The position numbers were made by a program, and so were the translations under genes. A model generated the notes under the pieces. The model did not search any database and had not been told where the DNA came from. It worked only from the letters and a program-made list of their open reading frames with translations. 64,000 nucleotides of DNA from assembly GCA_009823505.1 (NCBI GenBank), contig VZQC01008895.1:650833-714832 (forward strand). Reading direction: 5' to 3'. Positions 23,051 to 34,786 of the stretch are shown in pieces. Position 1 is the first letter of the stretch. Each line of letters opens with the position of its first letter. This DNA is from Rhizomys pruinosus (Eukaryota; Chordata; Mammalia; Rodentia; Spalacidae).

Positions 23051-24394
23051 GATAGGTGTCAGATGGGAAAACCTGTTCACAAGGCTCCTTTAACAGTGCC
23101 AACCCTGGAAGAAACATGTCCAGGAAAAAGAAGTGTCTCCTTATCTATAATAATCTAACATTGACTATCCAGTGAAGAAAGCATGAAATCCAGGGTGTAA
23201 GTATGTAGCAGAAAAGAAGAGCTACCCAGACTCCACTTAACACACTTTATCATGATTATCCATCTGTAGAACTCAGCCCCTATTGAATCACCAGCAGGCA
23301 GAACCCCAGAGATTTGAAACTCACTGTACAATGCAGCCTGTGCCTATAGTAGGCAGTAAGTTTTTTTACTAAATAATATTGGAAAAAGGAGTGAATAAAT
23401 AAAAGTGTGCCTCTGACAGAGTGGCTGGTAAGAATTTTATTTGCTCTCACAATAACTAGTAACTTGTGCTTTGAAATGTGTATCTTTATAAGGCTGATCT
23501 CCAAGAGGAAGTTGCCTACCACTAACTCCAAATCAAGAGGAGGCTGAGGCTTGAATGAGTTTCCCATATTTAGTCATTTTGTAAAATGCAAGCTGGGTTT
23601 CTAATTCTCTTTCCTTAACTCCAGTTCCCAGTGCTTGCACCTCTTCCCTCTGTCTTCTAAAATGTGTTATCCATTTATCTATCCCTTAGGGACTGGTGAT
23701 TGTGCATTTTGTGGAAAAGGGAAAATGAAAGTTATAGTGCTAGGTTTCAAAAATACCAGAATGCAAATTTATACACAAGCTTTGATTACAGCTGGGTAAA
23801 AATTCACATCTACACAAAGGAAGCAACAGGGATCTCAGAAAATAAAATAGTTGTATAAGAGTGGCTAAACTGGGGATACTTTTTAACACTCTTGCTTAAT
23901 TTTGTTATAATGTAAAGGCTAAATCAAAACTGAAGAAAAGATGGTCCTGATAAAACAAATTATTATGTGCCTACAAACTGAGAGCTTTGGCAGAATCATC
24001 ACTTTTGATCCCTGACTTGTAATCCAGGAAGATGATATGGTGCCTTGGGTACCATATTTCCTACAAATGTGGCAAAGCTCTATGATGTACCAATTTGAGA
24101 ATTCTCCAGTTAAAATTAAAATTCTGAAAATATGATCTACTCTTCTCCTCACCAGAACACTGAAAACTATCACTTACTGTAAATGTATCTTCAAGTCCAT
24201 TTCTTCTTTTATATAATCTGTGAAATATTCTCTGTCTCCCTTTATATTGTTTTATTGTGTCTGAAAATGATAACTGTTCATTGAGCCTTTCACCCTGGGG
24301 CCTGTTATCTCTTTAAAAGTCAGATCAGGAAATGGTGCTTCCCTCCCCTAAAACTTTCTACTGCCTCTTGTGACAGAGATTAGCCAGAATTCCA
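23051..24394. other. No gene or repeat recognised
   Basis: AT-rich unassigned sequence; frames under 100 codons only. Confidence 0.5.
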
Positions 24395-24458
24395 TCCTCC
24401 TCTCTACCCATCCTCCTCTCTACCCATCCTCCTCTCTACCCATCCTCCTCTCTACTCC
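24395..24458. repeat. 16-bp minisatellite
   Basis: Three identical units of tcctcctctctaccca (24,395, 24,411, 24,427) and a fourth that diverges at its end. Confidence 0.95.
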
Positions 24459-24660
24459 TCCTATCCTCTACAGCCCATATGTCCTCCTTACATTGTGCCA
24501 ACTTGCATTCAAAATTTCATGATTTTCTTATAATATACATTTGGTCTCAAATGTCTTTCCTCAGTTATCAAGATCCTATTAATTCTTCAAGACTCAAGAG
24601 AAATGTCTCTATCACATGTTCAACAGCACACTGTATTTTATTTTAAGTAACTCTTATGGG

Positions 24661-24890
24661 ATCTGGGGTGTAGTTCAGTTTGTGGAGTACTCACCTGGCT
24701 GGCATTAAGCCCTAGATGTGAACTTCAGGACCACACAAAAGTGGGCATGGTACAACATGCCTGTAATGTCAATGTTCCAGAGCTTGATATAGCAGGATTA
24801 GAAGTTAAAGGTCATCATTGGTTATACAACACTATCCATGCCAGATTTAACTATATGACACCTGTCTCAATTGAAGAATAACTAAATAAT
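24661..24890 (+). repeat. B4 SINE
   Basis: Diverged B4: 'gatctggggtgtagttcagt', then 'agtgggcatggtacaacatg', 'cctgtaatgtcaatgttcca' and a 'cacctgtctcaattgaagaa' end, i.e. a tRNA/ID-like head followed by B1-like sequence in B4 order. Confidence 0.7.
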
Positions 24891-25019
24891 GTTGTGAACC
24901 TACAACATAACATTTGTGTCTCTATAGCTTATTACTTGTTGTCTTTACAATATAATAAGAACAGTTAATCATTTGACTCATACATTGAGTGGATTGGTTC
25001 ATTTTAAATAGCAGACCCA

Positions 25020-25150
25020 GGAGCCAAGGACTATTGCTCCATTCTAGTAAAAAGGTAATGGAGGCTGAAGGATGATGAAAGACCTCTCCACAAGGCTAAT
25101 CTAGAAGCAGCGGATATGAGCTTTGGACTTGAATCCTGTGCTCTCAGCTG
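25020..25150 (-). repeat. Possible MIR fragment, minus strand
   Basis: 'gtaaaaaggtaatggaggct' and 'tttggacttgaatcctgtgc' resemble the RC MIR core and its gaacc-like end. Weak. Confidence 0.4.
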
Positions 25151-25559
25151 CTATGTTTTTTAAATGCTCTGCAAATTTCCAGTTGTCTGCCTAGGAAATT
25201 AATTGGAGCCAAATGGTTTAGAGCACAGAAACACATGCATTTGCTGTTTATGTCAAGTGCTTAGTTGCAGTCCCATGCCGAGCCTCAGGCAAAAGGAAAA
25301 ATCAGTAACAGTAACACTGATCCTATTTAAAATTTGGTATATTGTAATGGTGATGAATTAGCTTGCATTTCCTTAAGTTTTAAAAACATTACATAAAATG
25401 TTAATTATCTTAAATATGGCCTTTTTGGCACTCCCCTTTAAATTCTGCACCTTGTGAAACTGGCTCACTCGCCTCTTCTTAATCCTAGCTATACCCACCG
25501 AAGGACCTATTACATAAAAGACACTTGGAAAACTCTGCCCCCACATTGTATATTATATT
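25151..25559. other. No gene or repeat recognised
   Basis: AT-rich sequence flanking the 3' end of the large L1 that follows. Confidence 0.5.
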
Positions 25560-27201
25560 TAATTTGTATGTCTTTTTTATACTTTTATTGATGTTTTGTG
25601 TATTTCATACATCATTTTTCACTTCAATTTAGACATATCCCCTTTTCCCTGCCCCCCCCACTCCAGTTCATGCATTCTGCCATACATGTCCCGCATCTTT
25701 CTCTCAGTCTTTTAAAAGTTTTGCTCTGCAGAGGTTTATTGTTTTGGGCAGAATTTGGCTGTATCAATCAGTTCTTTGACCCAGTCCTTAGGTTGTTGTT
25801 ATTCCCTCCAGTTTGTATTGTTCCAAAATATGCCTCATGTACCAGAGTAATGTCATTTGGAAATACACTGAATGTTAATTCTGAAATATGTTTAGGAATT
25901 GACATTTTTTCTCTTTTATTTTACATTACTAAAAGATATGAATACATACCTTCCATCCATTTATAGTAATTACAATGTCTGAAAATAAGTGGTAAATTGA
26001 TTCTAGGGCCCATTAAGAGATTCATATTATAATAGCAGAGTTGCTTCCAGATACAAATAAATATAACAATAACAATGTTCAGCTTGCCTTTCAACTGGGG
26101 GATTTGGTGCTAGCATCCACAAATGAGAGAAACCATTCCCCGTATTTTTTTTTTTTTTTTGGCTGGGGTACTATGTTACTTCATTTAGCATAGTTCTAGT
26201 TCTATCCATTTACCTGCAAATTTCATGATGTCATCTTTCTTTAGCACTGCATAGAACTCCATTGTGTAGATGTACCACATTTTTGTTATCCACTCCTCAG
26301 TTGAGGGGCATTTGGGTTGGTTCCAGCTCTTCAATATTGTGAAGAGAGATGCAATAAACATAGATATGTATGTATCTTTGTGGTAGGATGGGTCTTGTGG
26401 GTATATACCCAGGAGTGGTATGGCTGGGTCAGGTGGTAGGCTCATTTTGAGCCTTTTAAGGGTTCTCTGCACTGTTTTCCATAGTGCTTGTAGGAGTTTA
26501 CATTCCCATCAGCAGTGGATGAGTGTTCCCCTTTCCAGAGAACCTCTCCAGCATTTGGTGTCTTTTTGATCTTAGCCAGTCTTATCAGAGTGAGATGATA
26601 TCTTAGAGTGGTTTTAATTTGCATTTCTTTTATTATTAATGATGTTGAACTCATTTTAAGATGCTTCTCAGCCATCTTTACTTCCTCACTGATGAAGACT
26701 CTGTGCAGCTCTTTACTCCATCTTTTAAGTGGGTCATTTGTTTTCTTACTGCTTTGTTTTGTGAATAGTTTATATATTCTAGATGTTAATGCTCTGTCAG
26801 ATGCATTACTGGTGAATGTTTCCTCCCACCCTGTGGGTTTTCTCTTTACTTCTTTGATTGTTTATTGTTTCTTTGATTGTGGGTTTTCTCTTAACTTCTT
26901 TGATTGTTTCTTCTATCCAGAAGCTTTTGAGTTTAATGAGGTCCCACTTGTCAGCTGTTGACCTTATTTCCTGAACAGCTGATGTTTGATTTAGAAAGTC
27001 TTTTCCTATGCCCATGTCTTGTAGGTTGCTACCAAAATTTTCTTCTATTGCCTTCAGAGTTTCGGGTTTCACACTGAGTTTTTGATCCACTTGGAGTTGA
27101 TTTTTGTACAGGGTGAGAAGTTTGGGGGCGGGAGTAATTTTCTTCTTCTACAAATGGTGATCTAGTTTTGCCAGCACCATTTGCTGAAAATGCTATCTTC
27201 T

Positions 27202-27445
27202 GGGGCTGGAGAGATGGCCTAGTGGTTAAGAGCACCAGCCGCTCTTACAGAGGACCCGGGTTCAATTCCCAGCACCCACAAGAACCATCTGAAACTCCAA
27301 TTCCAAGAGAACTCCAGTTCCAGGGGAATCCGACACCCTCTTCTGACCTCTGCAGCATTGCATGACACGGGTGCACAGACCTGCATGCAGACAGTACATT
27401 TATACACATACAGAAATAAATACAATTAAAAAATATTTAAAAAAA
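27202..27445 (+). repeat. Young B2 SINE inside the L1
   Basis: Full-length young variant (doubled 'aactccartt ccagg' block present) inserted into the minus-strand L1 ORF2. An exact 14-bp target-site duplication, gaaaatgctatctt, is at 27,186-27,199 and 27,446-27,459. It lacks a short stretch near 'cacccacaagaacc', where other copies read 'catggcggctga'. Confidence 0.96.
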
Positions 27446-29354
27446 GAAAATGCTATCTTTCCTCCATTGAGCTTTTTTGGCCCCTTTGTTGAATATGAGG
27501 TGGCTGAAATTATATGAGCTCAAATTTGGATCTTCCATTTTGTTCCATTGGTCAACAAGTCTGTTTTTGTGCCAGCACCAGGCTGTCTTTAGGACTATAG
27601 CCCTTTAATATAGCTTGAAGTCTGACACAGTGATCCCTCTGGTATTGCATTTTTTCACTCAGGGTTGCTTTAGCTATTCAGGGTCTTTTGTTTTCCCATA
27701 TGAATTTAAGGATTTTTTCCAAGTCTGTGAAGAAATTCATGGAGATTTTAATTGGGATTGCATTGAATCAGTATATTAATTTGGGTAGAATGTACATTTT
27801 TATTATATTAATTTTTCCTATCCATAAGCATGGGAGGTTTTTTTCCGTGTTTTAATGTCATCTTCAATCGCCTTCTTCAGGGGTTTAAAATTTTTGTTGT
27901 ACAGATATTCCTTGTCTTTGGTTAGGTTTGTTCCCAGGTGTTTTGTTTTGTTTTGTTTTGTTTTTGAGGCTATTGTGAGTGGGAAGGTCTCCTTATATTC
28001 CTTCTCCAGTTGCTTGCTGTTGGTGTAAAGCAAGGCTACTGATTTTTCTAGGTTAATTTTGTATCCTGCCACTTTATTGAAACTCTTAATCATTTCTAGG
28101 AGTTTTCTGGTTGAATTTTTGGCATTCCTTAAGTAAACTATCTCATCATCTGCAAAAAGGAATGGTTTGACTTCCTCTTTTGCAATTAGTAATCCTTTAA
28201 TTTCCTTTCCTTGATTTATTGCCCCAGTAAGCATTTCCAGCACTATATTGAAGAGGAGTGACAATATGGGACAGCCTTGTTGGGTTCCCACCTTTAAAGG
28301 GAATGCTTCTAATTTTTTTTCCCATTTATGATGATGTTGGCTATGAGTTTGTTGTATATGGCTTTGATTATAGTGAGGAATGTTCCCTTCAGTCCAATTC
28401 CCTCTAGAACTTTAAACATGAAGGGATGCTGGATCTTGACAAATGCTTTTTCTGCATCAGTTGAGATGATCATGTGATTTTTGTCTTTAATTCCATTTAT
28501 GTGTTTTATGATATTTATTGATTTATGTATGTTGAACCATCCTTCCATCTCTGATATGAATTCAACTTGGTCATGATGGATGATCTTTTTGATGTGGGTT
28601 GGTATGTGATTTGCAAGTATTTTGTTGAGAATGTTTGCATTTATATTCATCAATTATATGGGTCTATATTTTTCTTTTGGGGTTGTGTCTTTGCCTGGTT
28701 TTGGTATTAGATTGATGCTGGCTTCATTGAAGGAGTTTGGGAGATTTCCCTCTGTATCCTTCTGAATAGTTTGAGTAGTAATAGTTGTAAGACCTCTTTA
28801 AATGTTTTACAGAATTCTGATGTGAAACCATCTGGGCCTGGGCTGGTTTTATTTGGCAGGTTTTTTATTACATCTTCAATTTCCTCAAATGTTGTGGGCA
28901 TATTTAAACTGTCAATATCTTCTTGGTTTAGCTTTGTTGATTCCCAGGGTTTCAGATATTCATCCGTTTCTCTTAAGTTTTCAAATTTAGTACAGTACAG
29001 GTTTTTGAAATATTCTAGTATGATTATCTGGATCTTTTCTTTATTTGTTGTGATACTTCCCTTTTCATCATGAATGCTATTTATTTTGAGTTGCTCTTTC
29101 TTTCTTTTGGTTAACTGGGATAGAGGTCTGTCTATCTTGTTTATCTTTTCAAAGAACCATCTTTTGGATTTATTGATTTTTTTTGTTTTGTTTTCTTTGT
29201 TTCTATTTCATAGATTTCTGCTCTGATTTTTGTGATTTCTTCCTGTCTGTTGGGTTTAGGGTTCATTTTTTGTTGTCTCTCAAGCAGCAAGCAGCATTTT
29301 TTTTTTTTGCTGCAGTGTTAGATCTTTTATTTGTTCCCTTTCTGATTTTTTTGT

Positions 29355-29493
29355 CTTTTTGACACAGAGTCTCCCTATAGCCCCAGCTGGCCTGGAACTC
29401 ACTCTGTAGACCAGGCTGACCTTGAACTCATAGAGATACATCTACCTGTGCCTCCCAAGTGCTAAAATTAAAGGTGTGCCACCACCCCTGGCT
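29355..29493 (-). repeat. B1 SINE inside the L1, minus strand
   Basis: 'ttgacacagagtctccctat', 'agctggcctggaactcactc', 'ctgtagaccaggctgacctt' and 'aaattaaaggtgtgccacca' are reversed B1 sequence lying in the L1 ORF2 region. Confidence 0.9.
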
Positions 29494-30559
29494 CCTTTAT
29501 TTTTTTTAATATGGGCACTTAGGGCTATCAATTTCACTCTTAGGACTGCTTTTAAAGTATTCCACAGGTTTTGTTGTGTTATATTGTCTTTTTCATTTAG
29601 TTCCATGAATACTTTTATTTCATTCTTTATTTCTTCCCTGACCTATTCATTATTTGGGAGTGTGTTGTTTAGTCTCCATGTGTTCTTGTAGCTACTTGGG
29701 CTTATTCTGATGTTAATACTGAGCTTTATTTCACTGTGGCCTGATAGAATGCATGAAATTATTTCAGTCATTTTATATTTGTTGAGATTTCTTTTATGTC
29801 CCAGTATGTGGTCAATTTTGGAGAATGTTCCATGGGGTGCCGAGTAAAAATATATTCTCTGGTATTTGGGTGGAATATTCTATAGATGTCTGTGAGGTCC
29901 ATTTGCTGTGTTATATTGTTCAGTCCCAATGTCTCTCTGTTTATTTTTTGTCCAGTTTATCTATCCAAGGGTTTCAGTGGGGTATTGAAGTCCCCACTGC
30001 TGTGATTAATCTGTGTCTTGAAGCCCTGCAGAATTGTGTTTATAAAGTCTTGTGTACCCAAGATTGGTGCATAAACATTTAGGATTGTGAAAACTTCCTG
30101 GTAAATTGTTCCTTTGATAAGGAAATAGTGGCCCTCTTTGTCTCTCCTTTACTCTGAGGTCTATTTTCCATGATATTATAATAGCAACTCCTGCTTGCTT
30201 TTTGGTACTGTTTACTTAGAATATTTTTTTCCATCCTTTCACTTTAACTTGGTGTCTGTCCTTGAAGGTGAGATGGGTTTCTTGTAGAAAGCATATAGAT
30301 GGATTCTGTCTCCTAATCCATTCTCCCAGTCTGTCTTTTGATTGAGGAGTTTAGACCACTAATATTTAAGATTACTATTGAGAGGTGTGTGTTGCTTCCT
30401 TTCACCTTATTTTGTTTGCAGCCTTCGTCTAGGTTTGTATTTATACTGTTATGCTTTTATTAATTTATTAATTTATTAATTTCTCTCTTTAGTTGCTTGA
30501 GGATAATTGTTCCTTTCCTCTGTTCTTTAAATTGCTCTGAGTAGTTTCTGAAGTGTTGG

Positions 30560-31719
30560 CTTTTTTGACATGTATTCTCTGATTTTGTTTATTTCATGAT
30601 ATATTTTTATTTCTCCTTCAACTATAATTGAAATTTTTTGCTGGGTATATTAATCTGGATTGGCATCTATACTCATTTAGCACTGGGAATACTTTGGTCC
30701 ACATTCTTCTGGCTTTCATAGTTTGCACTGAGAAGTCAGCTGTAATTCCAATGGGTTTCCCCTTATACGTAATTTGTTGTTTTTCTCTTATGGCTTTCAG
30801 TATTTTGTCTTTGTTTTGAGCATCTAGCATTTTAACTATGATATGGTGTGGGGAATTTATTTCCTGGTCTTGTCTATTTGGTGTTCTATATGCATCTTGT
30901 ATTTGTATGGGTTTGTCTTTTTTTCAGTTTGGGGAAATTTTCTTCTATTATCCTGTTAAAGATCTGATCAATACGGTTTTCTTGGGATTCTTCTCGTTTC
31001 TTTATCCCTATGATGCAGAGATTTTGTCTTTTCATGGTATCCCAAATTTCCTGGTTTTTCCACTCTTTTATTTTTTATTTTTTTTCATAATCTTTACTTG
31101 AGCATTTTAGTTGTTATGTTTTATCCTAGAAGTCTGATATTCTTTTTTTTTCTGCTTCATCCATTCTGCTTCTGAGGCTTTCTCCCATCCTTTCCTGTTG
31201 ATTGGATGAATGTTCAATTTCCTTTTTCATTTCTTCCTCTGTTTTCTTTAGTATTTCCACTTCCTTTTGGAGCATGTCATTCTCTTCCCTACTTGTAGCT
31301 CCTTGCTTCACTGGTCAGTTTCTTTTTTCTTTTTGGCCGTGATCTTTACAGTGTTTCTACTTACTTCTGGAGTTTGTCTTTCTCTCCCTCTAGTTCTTTC
31401 CAGATTTTATCATTCTTTCCTTCTAGATTCTTCCTGAGTTTTTCATTCTCTCCCTTTAGTTCTCTGATTTGTTCTTTATATTCTTTGATTTCTTTAAATA
31501 TGTCTATGATTGTTCTTCTAAGACCCATGCACTGGTTTCCTTCCAGGGAGATCTTCTTGTAGGGATTTCATATAGAACTGGTAGAGATGGGTGTAGATAT
31601 ATTATGAGCTTTTCCCATGTTGTTCTTTTATCATTGTGACTTTGGCTTGTGGGTTTTTTTTTTTTTGTCTGGATTCTGTTGCTAATCTCAAATGTTAACA
31701 TGGAAGACTGGTTGGTCAC
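30560..31719 (-). pseudogene. L1 ORF1 remnant (RNA-binding chaperone)
   Basis: ORF1 protein coats L1 RNA. The C-terminal RNA-binding part is visible at 30,618-30,830 (ITYKGKPIGITADFSVQTMK, then ARRMWTKVF and YPAK), matching the conserved 'KGKPIRLTADLS...ARREW...YPAK' order of L1 ORF1. A Glu/Lys-rich segment with heptad character at 31,126-31,311 would be the coiled coil. The ATG at 31,719 opens a 71-codon piece that may be the N-terminus. Pieces lie in different frames, so this is a pseudogene. Confidence 0.8.
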
Positions 31720-31854
31720 TCACTCTGCTTCCTGCCGGTCAGTTCCTCTACATTGGCTGTGCAGCCTAGAATCACTAACACTGGGCCCATTGGATCATCA
31801 CATATGCACAACTCCACCAGCTTACTGGATATCTGAAACATAAGGGGGGGGGTG

Positions 31855-32265
31855 GAGGGGAGATGTTTGCACCCTTGGCCCATGCACTGGCCCCCTGAGT
31901 GTGGCTGGGTGACTCCATCCACACCGCTCATGCAGGAGCTGGAGTGCAGGATCCCACCTGGTCTTTGAGGCCCAGGCCACTGACGTTGGCTCCCCATGTG
32001 CTTTTCTGGCCCACCTGAGCAACTGCTGGCCACCTGAACATCTCCCTGGGCATGGCTGTGTGACTCTGCCCATGCTGCTCATGCAGGGGGAAGGGTGTGG
32101 TGTCCCCCCTGGTCCCTGAGGCCCAGGCTGCTTGTCCCAGTTCCCCACATGCTTTTCCTGCCCACCAGAGCTTGTGCTTGCTTCCTGGATGTCTCCATGG
32201 GCATAGCTGGGTGACAGCATGTTGATGTTTTATACGAAAGCTCAAATTCCTTGAAGGCAGTCATA
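31855..32265 (-). promoter_or_regulatory. L1 5' UTR made of ~150-bp tandem units
   Basis: Plus-strand anchor words recur at a period of about 150 bp: 'tgagtgtggctgggtgac' near 31,896, 'tgggcatggctgtgtgac' near 32,047 and 'tgggcatagctgggtgac' near 32,197. Within units, 'gctcatgcagg', 'gaggcccaggc' and 'atgcttttc/atgtgcttttc' recur at matching offsets. The region is markedly GC-richer than the rest of the L1. In mouse L1 families, tandem monomers at the 5' end carry the promoter; a like role here is inference. Confidence 0.75.
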
Positions 32266-32298
32266 TAGTTTCCCACAAAACAACCACACTGTGTCTTT

Positions 32299-32438
32299 AT
32301 TTTTTAGGCAGGGTCTCCCTGTAGCTCCAGCTGGCCTGGAACTGTTATGTAGATCAGGCTGGCCTTGAACTCATGGAGACCAGCCTGCCTCTGACTGCCA
32401 AGTGCTGGGATTTATGGCATATGCCACCATGACCAGCT
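32299..32438 (-). repeat. B1 SINE, minus strand
   Basis: Reversed B1 ('ggcagggtctccctgtagct' to 'catatgccaccatgaccagc') flanked by an exact target-site duplication, acactgtgtcttt (32,286-32,298 and 32,439-32,451). Confidence 0.94.
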
Positions 32439-32451
32439 ACACTGTGTCTTT

Positions 32452-33336
32452 TAACAGAATAAAAAAAATGTTTTCAGTAAAAAAATGTTATATCTCTCAC
32501 CTCACAGTGTGGTAGAGTCATAGTTCCCAAAGCCCATTAGAAGGTAACTCTTTACAATGCAAAGTTCACTACCTGACTAGGGTTTGAATTTTCTATCAGA
32601 TTCTAAATCCAATGGACTTAGACCTGAAAGCTGAAGCAAGTTTTAAAGATCAATTTTATTTCTACTAAATTCTGCCCCAAAACATCTCTTTATTTCAAGT
32701 CTTAAAGAGCTAATTTTAGTTTATCTCACAGATACCTTACAGGATTATGATAACTAATCTTCTCAAACAAGACTCCTATTGCTAATGAGTTATGATACTG
32801 TTTGCGACTAGAAAATATAGATCAAGGAATCATTCCAAACTTCTGAAAGAATATTATCTATCTTTCTGTTGTCTTATGTTGAAGTTCCCTTTGTATGAAC
32901 TAGAGATACTCTGCACTGCCTAAAGACAAGCTCTTCCAAACATGGGCATCTTATGAGGCTAACTGGGTTCTAACAGATGGACCCACACTCAAGAACCTCT
33001 GGGGACACAAATTAGACTCTTTAGGCCTTATTATGGACATAACAGAGTACATTAAATTTGTGAAGGGGGCAACAAGCATAGGTATGGATAGAGAAGATCT
33101 AAATACCACCAACATATTGTAGAAAATCACAAAAATTCAGTTAATAAAATCTTTACAAATATATTAAAAGATAAAAGACAAAAATCTGAAAAATAAATAA
33201 AATCTAGACAATCTCAGTTGATTCTGGCTCCTTGACTTAGTACCTGTGTGGTGCCTGCAACCTAAAGAATCTTTCCACATCACAACTGGGAAAAGTGAGA
33301 TAATAAAAATAGCTCTATCAAAAGATTATTTGTACT
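32452..33336. other. No gene or repeat recognised
   Basis: AT-rich unassigned sequence. Confidence 0.5.
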
Positions 33337-33474
33337 TATTTTTTGATTCACTATTTTTATTTTATATATGCAATTGCATTGTCTGCATATAGGTAAGGGC
33401 ACCCATGTTGCGCAATGGCTGCTGAGGCCAAAAGAGGATGTTGGATCCCCTGGAACTGGAGTTATGAACAGTTG
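33337..33474 (-). repeat. Old, truncated B2, minus strand
   Basis: 'gcattgtctgcatataggta', 'gcacccatgttgcgcaatgg' and 'gatcccctggaactggagtt' are reversed B2 body with only one 'aactccagttccagg' unit. The tRNA-like head is missing, replaced by LTR-like sequence. Confidence 0.75.
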
Positions 33475-33481
33475 TTCATGT

Positions 33482-33762
33482 ATTTGAACACTTGGTCCCC
33501 ATTTGGAGGAATTGCACCATTGGGAGAAGGCTTTGAGATTTGACAGGCTGGCCCCACACCTGTTCCCTCTTTCTGCCTCCTGTATACAAATGAAACATGA
33601 TCCCTCTGTTTCCTGACTGTCCGATCTCTCTAAGGCCCTGCTGCAGGTCCTTCCCCAGCATGATACAGGTCTAGAATCTAAAATCAATACTTTTCTTCTG
33701 AAAGTTACTCTTTTGAGTCAAGTTACTTTTTATTACAGAAATAGGAAAGTAATTAATACAGT
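33482..33762 (+). repeat. MaLR-like LTR
   Basis: 'tgaacacttggtccccattt', 'gaaggctttgagatttgaca', 'ggctggccccacacctgttc' and the end 'ttttattacagaaataggaa' then 'agtaattaatacag' are the order of an abundant rodent LTR of MaLR type. Frames of 61-135 codons over it are not genes. Confidence 0.6.
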
Positions 33763-34316
33763 GCTCTAGCAAATATAGGAGAACAAATGGAAATAAAACA
33801 TAAGCACACCCTCAACATTGCATCACATTACTTTAATATTGCTATTCATTTAAAGTAAAAAGAAAAGGAACCAACAATTAACATTCAAAGTGATGAATAA
33901 ATATGAGTTTGTTAAGGAAGTATAAAAACATGCAATGTTATTACCAATTCAGTACATAAAGGCCTAGAGGGGAATTTTTGCATCTTTGCTCAGTTATGTA
34001 AAACAAATACTTTATGCCAGGAAAGTATTGAGGGAAAATTGCTTTTGACTTAAAGGATGCAGATCTGATCAGTCTATACAAGTAAAGATAGCTTGATGAT
34101 ATCTTTCCCCGTCCTATTTGCAATTCATGGGACTGTGCCTGTGCTACAGACTGAGAGGTGCTTCCCAACATCAGGTTGCAGGTGAAGGTCCTAAATTTCA
34201 GCACTTCAGAATGTGACTGAATTGGAAGTCCGGGCCTTGAAAGAATAATGTACTTAAACTGAAGTTTATTATTTGCCCAATATTTGTATATGTCCATATA
34301 GATCAGGAGATTTGGG

Positions 34317-34318
<2 letters not shown>
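33763..34318. other. No gene or repeat recognised
   Basis: Unassigned. The minus-strand 141-codon frame at 33,941-34,366 starts in the CA microsatellite and has no recognisable domain. Confidence 0.5.

Positions 34319-34358
<40 letters not shown>
34319..34358. repeat. (AC)n microsatellite
   Basis: About 40 bases of CA dinucleotide. Confidence 0.98.
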
Positions 34359-34363
<5 letters not shown>

Positions 34364-34504
34364 CACAGAAAGAAAATACTCATATATCAGCCAAAGGGAA
34401 AGGCATTAGTAGTAAAGTCATCTGCTGACACATTAATCCCCGGCTTTTTGCCTTGAGAAGAGAAAATTAATCTCTATTTTGGGATCAAAAACAAGTTACA
34501 TGTA

Positions 34505-34618
34505 TTCCTACCAGCCTTGAACCATTATGTACCCCAAGATGGTCCTTAAATCTTTATCTTCCTGCCTCTATCTTGAGTACTGTATTGGGATTAAAGGCAT
34601 GAGACCACTCTTGGCTTC
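34505..34618 (-). repeat. Diverged B1, minus strand
   Basis: 'cagccttgaaccattatgta', 'cttcctgcctctatcttgag' and 'gggattaaaggcatgagacc' follow reversed B1 order with many changes. Confidence 0.55.
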
Positions 34619-34736
34619 CTGCATATAGTCTGTGCACCTTTATTTTGGAAGCCTACACAAATTAATCCAGAATGAGAAGAGACAGAGGGAGCATGATCAA
34701 ATATTACCTTGAGATGACAATGCAAGTCTGACATCC

Positions 34737-34738
<2 letters not shown>

Positions 34739-34784
<46 letters not shown>
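34739..34784. repeat. (GA)n microsatellite
   Basis: About 45 bases of GA dinucleotide. Confidence 0.98.

Positions 34785-34786
<2 letters not shown>

Larger units (their letters stand above)
26170..30440 (-). pseudogene. L1 ORF2 remnant (endonuclease / reverse transcriptase)
   Basis: L1 ORF2 protein supplies the nicking endonuclease and reverse transcriptase for target-primed reverse transcription. Fragments in several frames align in order. Near 30,350 is the endonuclease start (ISGLNS-like) and near 30,050 the 'MFMHQ/YAPN'-like region. At 28,707-28,901 is a piece with LPNKTSPGPDGFTSEFCKTF. At 28,309-28,653 is palm sequence with STDAEKAF. At 27,818-28,291 is the fragment with GTQQGCP and the catalytic FADD motif (about 28,145-28,156). 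The C-terminal part is at 26,185-27,090, with [22 protein letters not shown] and MWYIYTMEFY. FADD is retained, but the frame is broken at many points and by the B2 and B1 insertions. Confidence 0.9.
25565..32265 (-). mobile_element. Nearly full-length, inactivated L1 retrotransposon
   Basis: A minus-strand L1 whose parts appear in the right order from right to left: 5' tandem GC-richer units (about 31,855-32,265), ORF1 remains (30,560-31,719), ORF2 remains (26,170-30,440) and 3' UTR down to a T-rich left edge near 25,565 (the RC of the A-tail). The left-edge word 'ttattgatgttttgtgtatt' recurs at the left edge of every other minus-strand L1 fragment here, which supports it being the true 3' end. 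A young B2 (27,202) and a B1 (29,355) interrupt it; without them it is about 6.3 kb, close to a complete L1. Many frameshifts and stops make it incapable of autonomous movement. No convincing target-site duplication was found. Confidence 0.88.

Noticed and set aside
24395..24458. CRISPR-like array
   Set aside because: The units are contiguous 16-bp repeats with no spacers, in a mammalian genome; it is a minisatellite.
26608..26961. 117-codon plus-strand frame rich in hydrophobic residues (membrane-protein-like)
   Set aside because: It is the antisense of L1 ORF2; the minus strand carries conserved ORF2 motifs.
31716..32276. Overlapping 105-132-codon minus-strand frames with internally repeated peptides
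   Set aside because: They are readings of the ~150-bp tandem units at the L1 5' end, which is normally untranslated.
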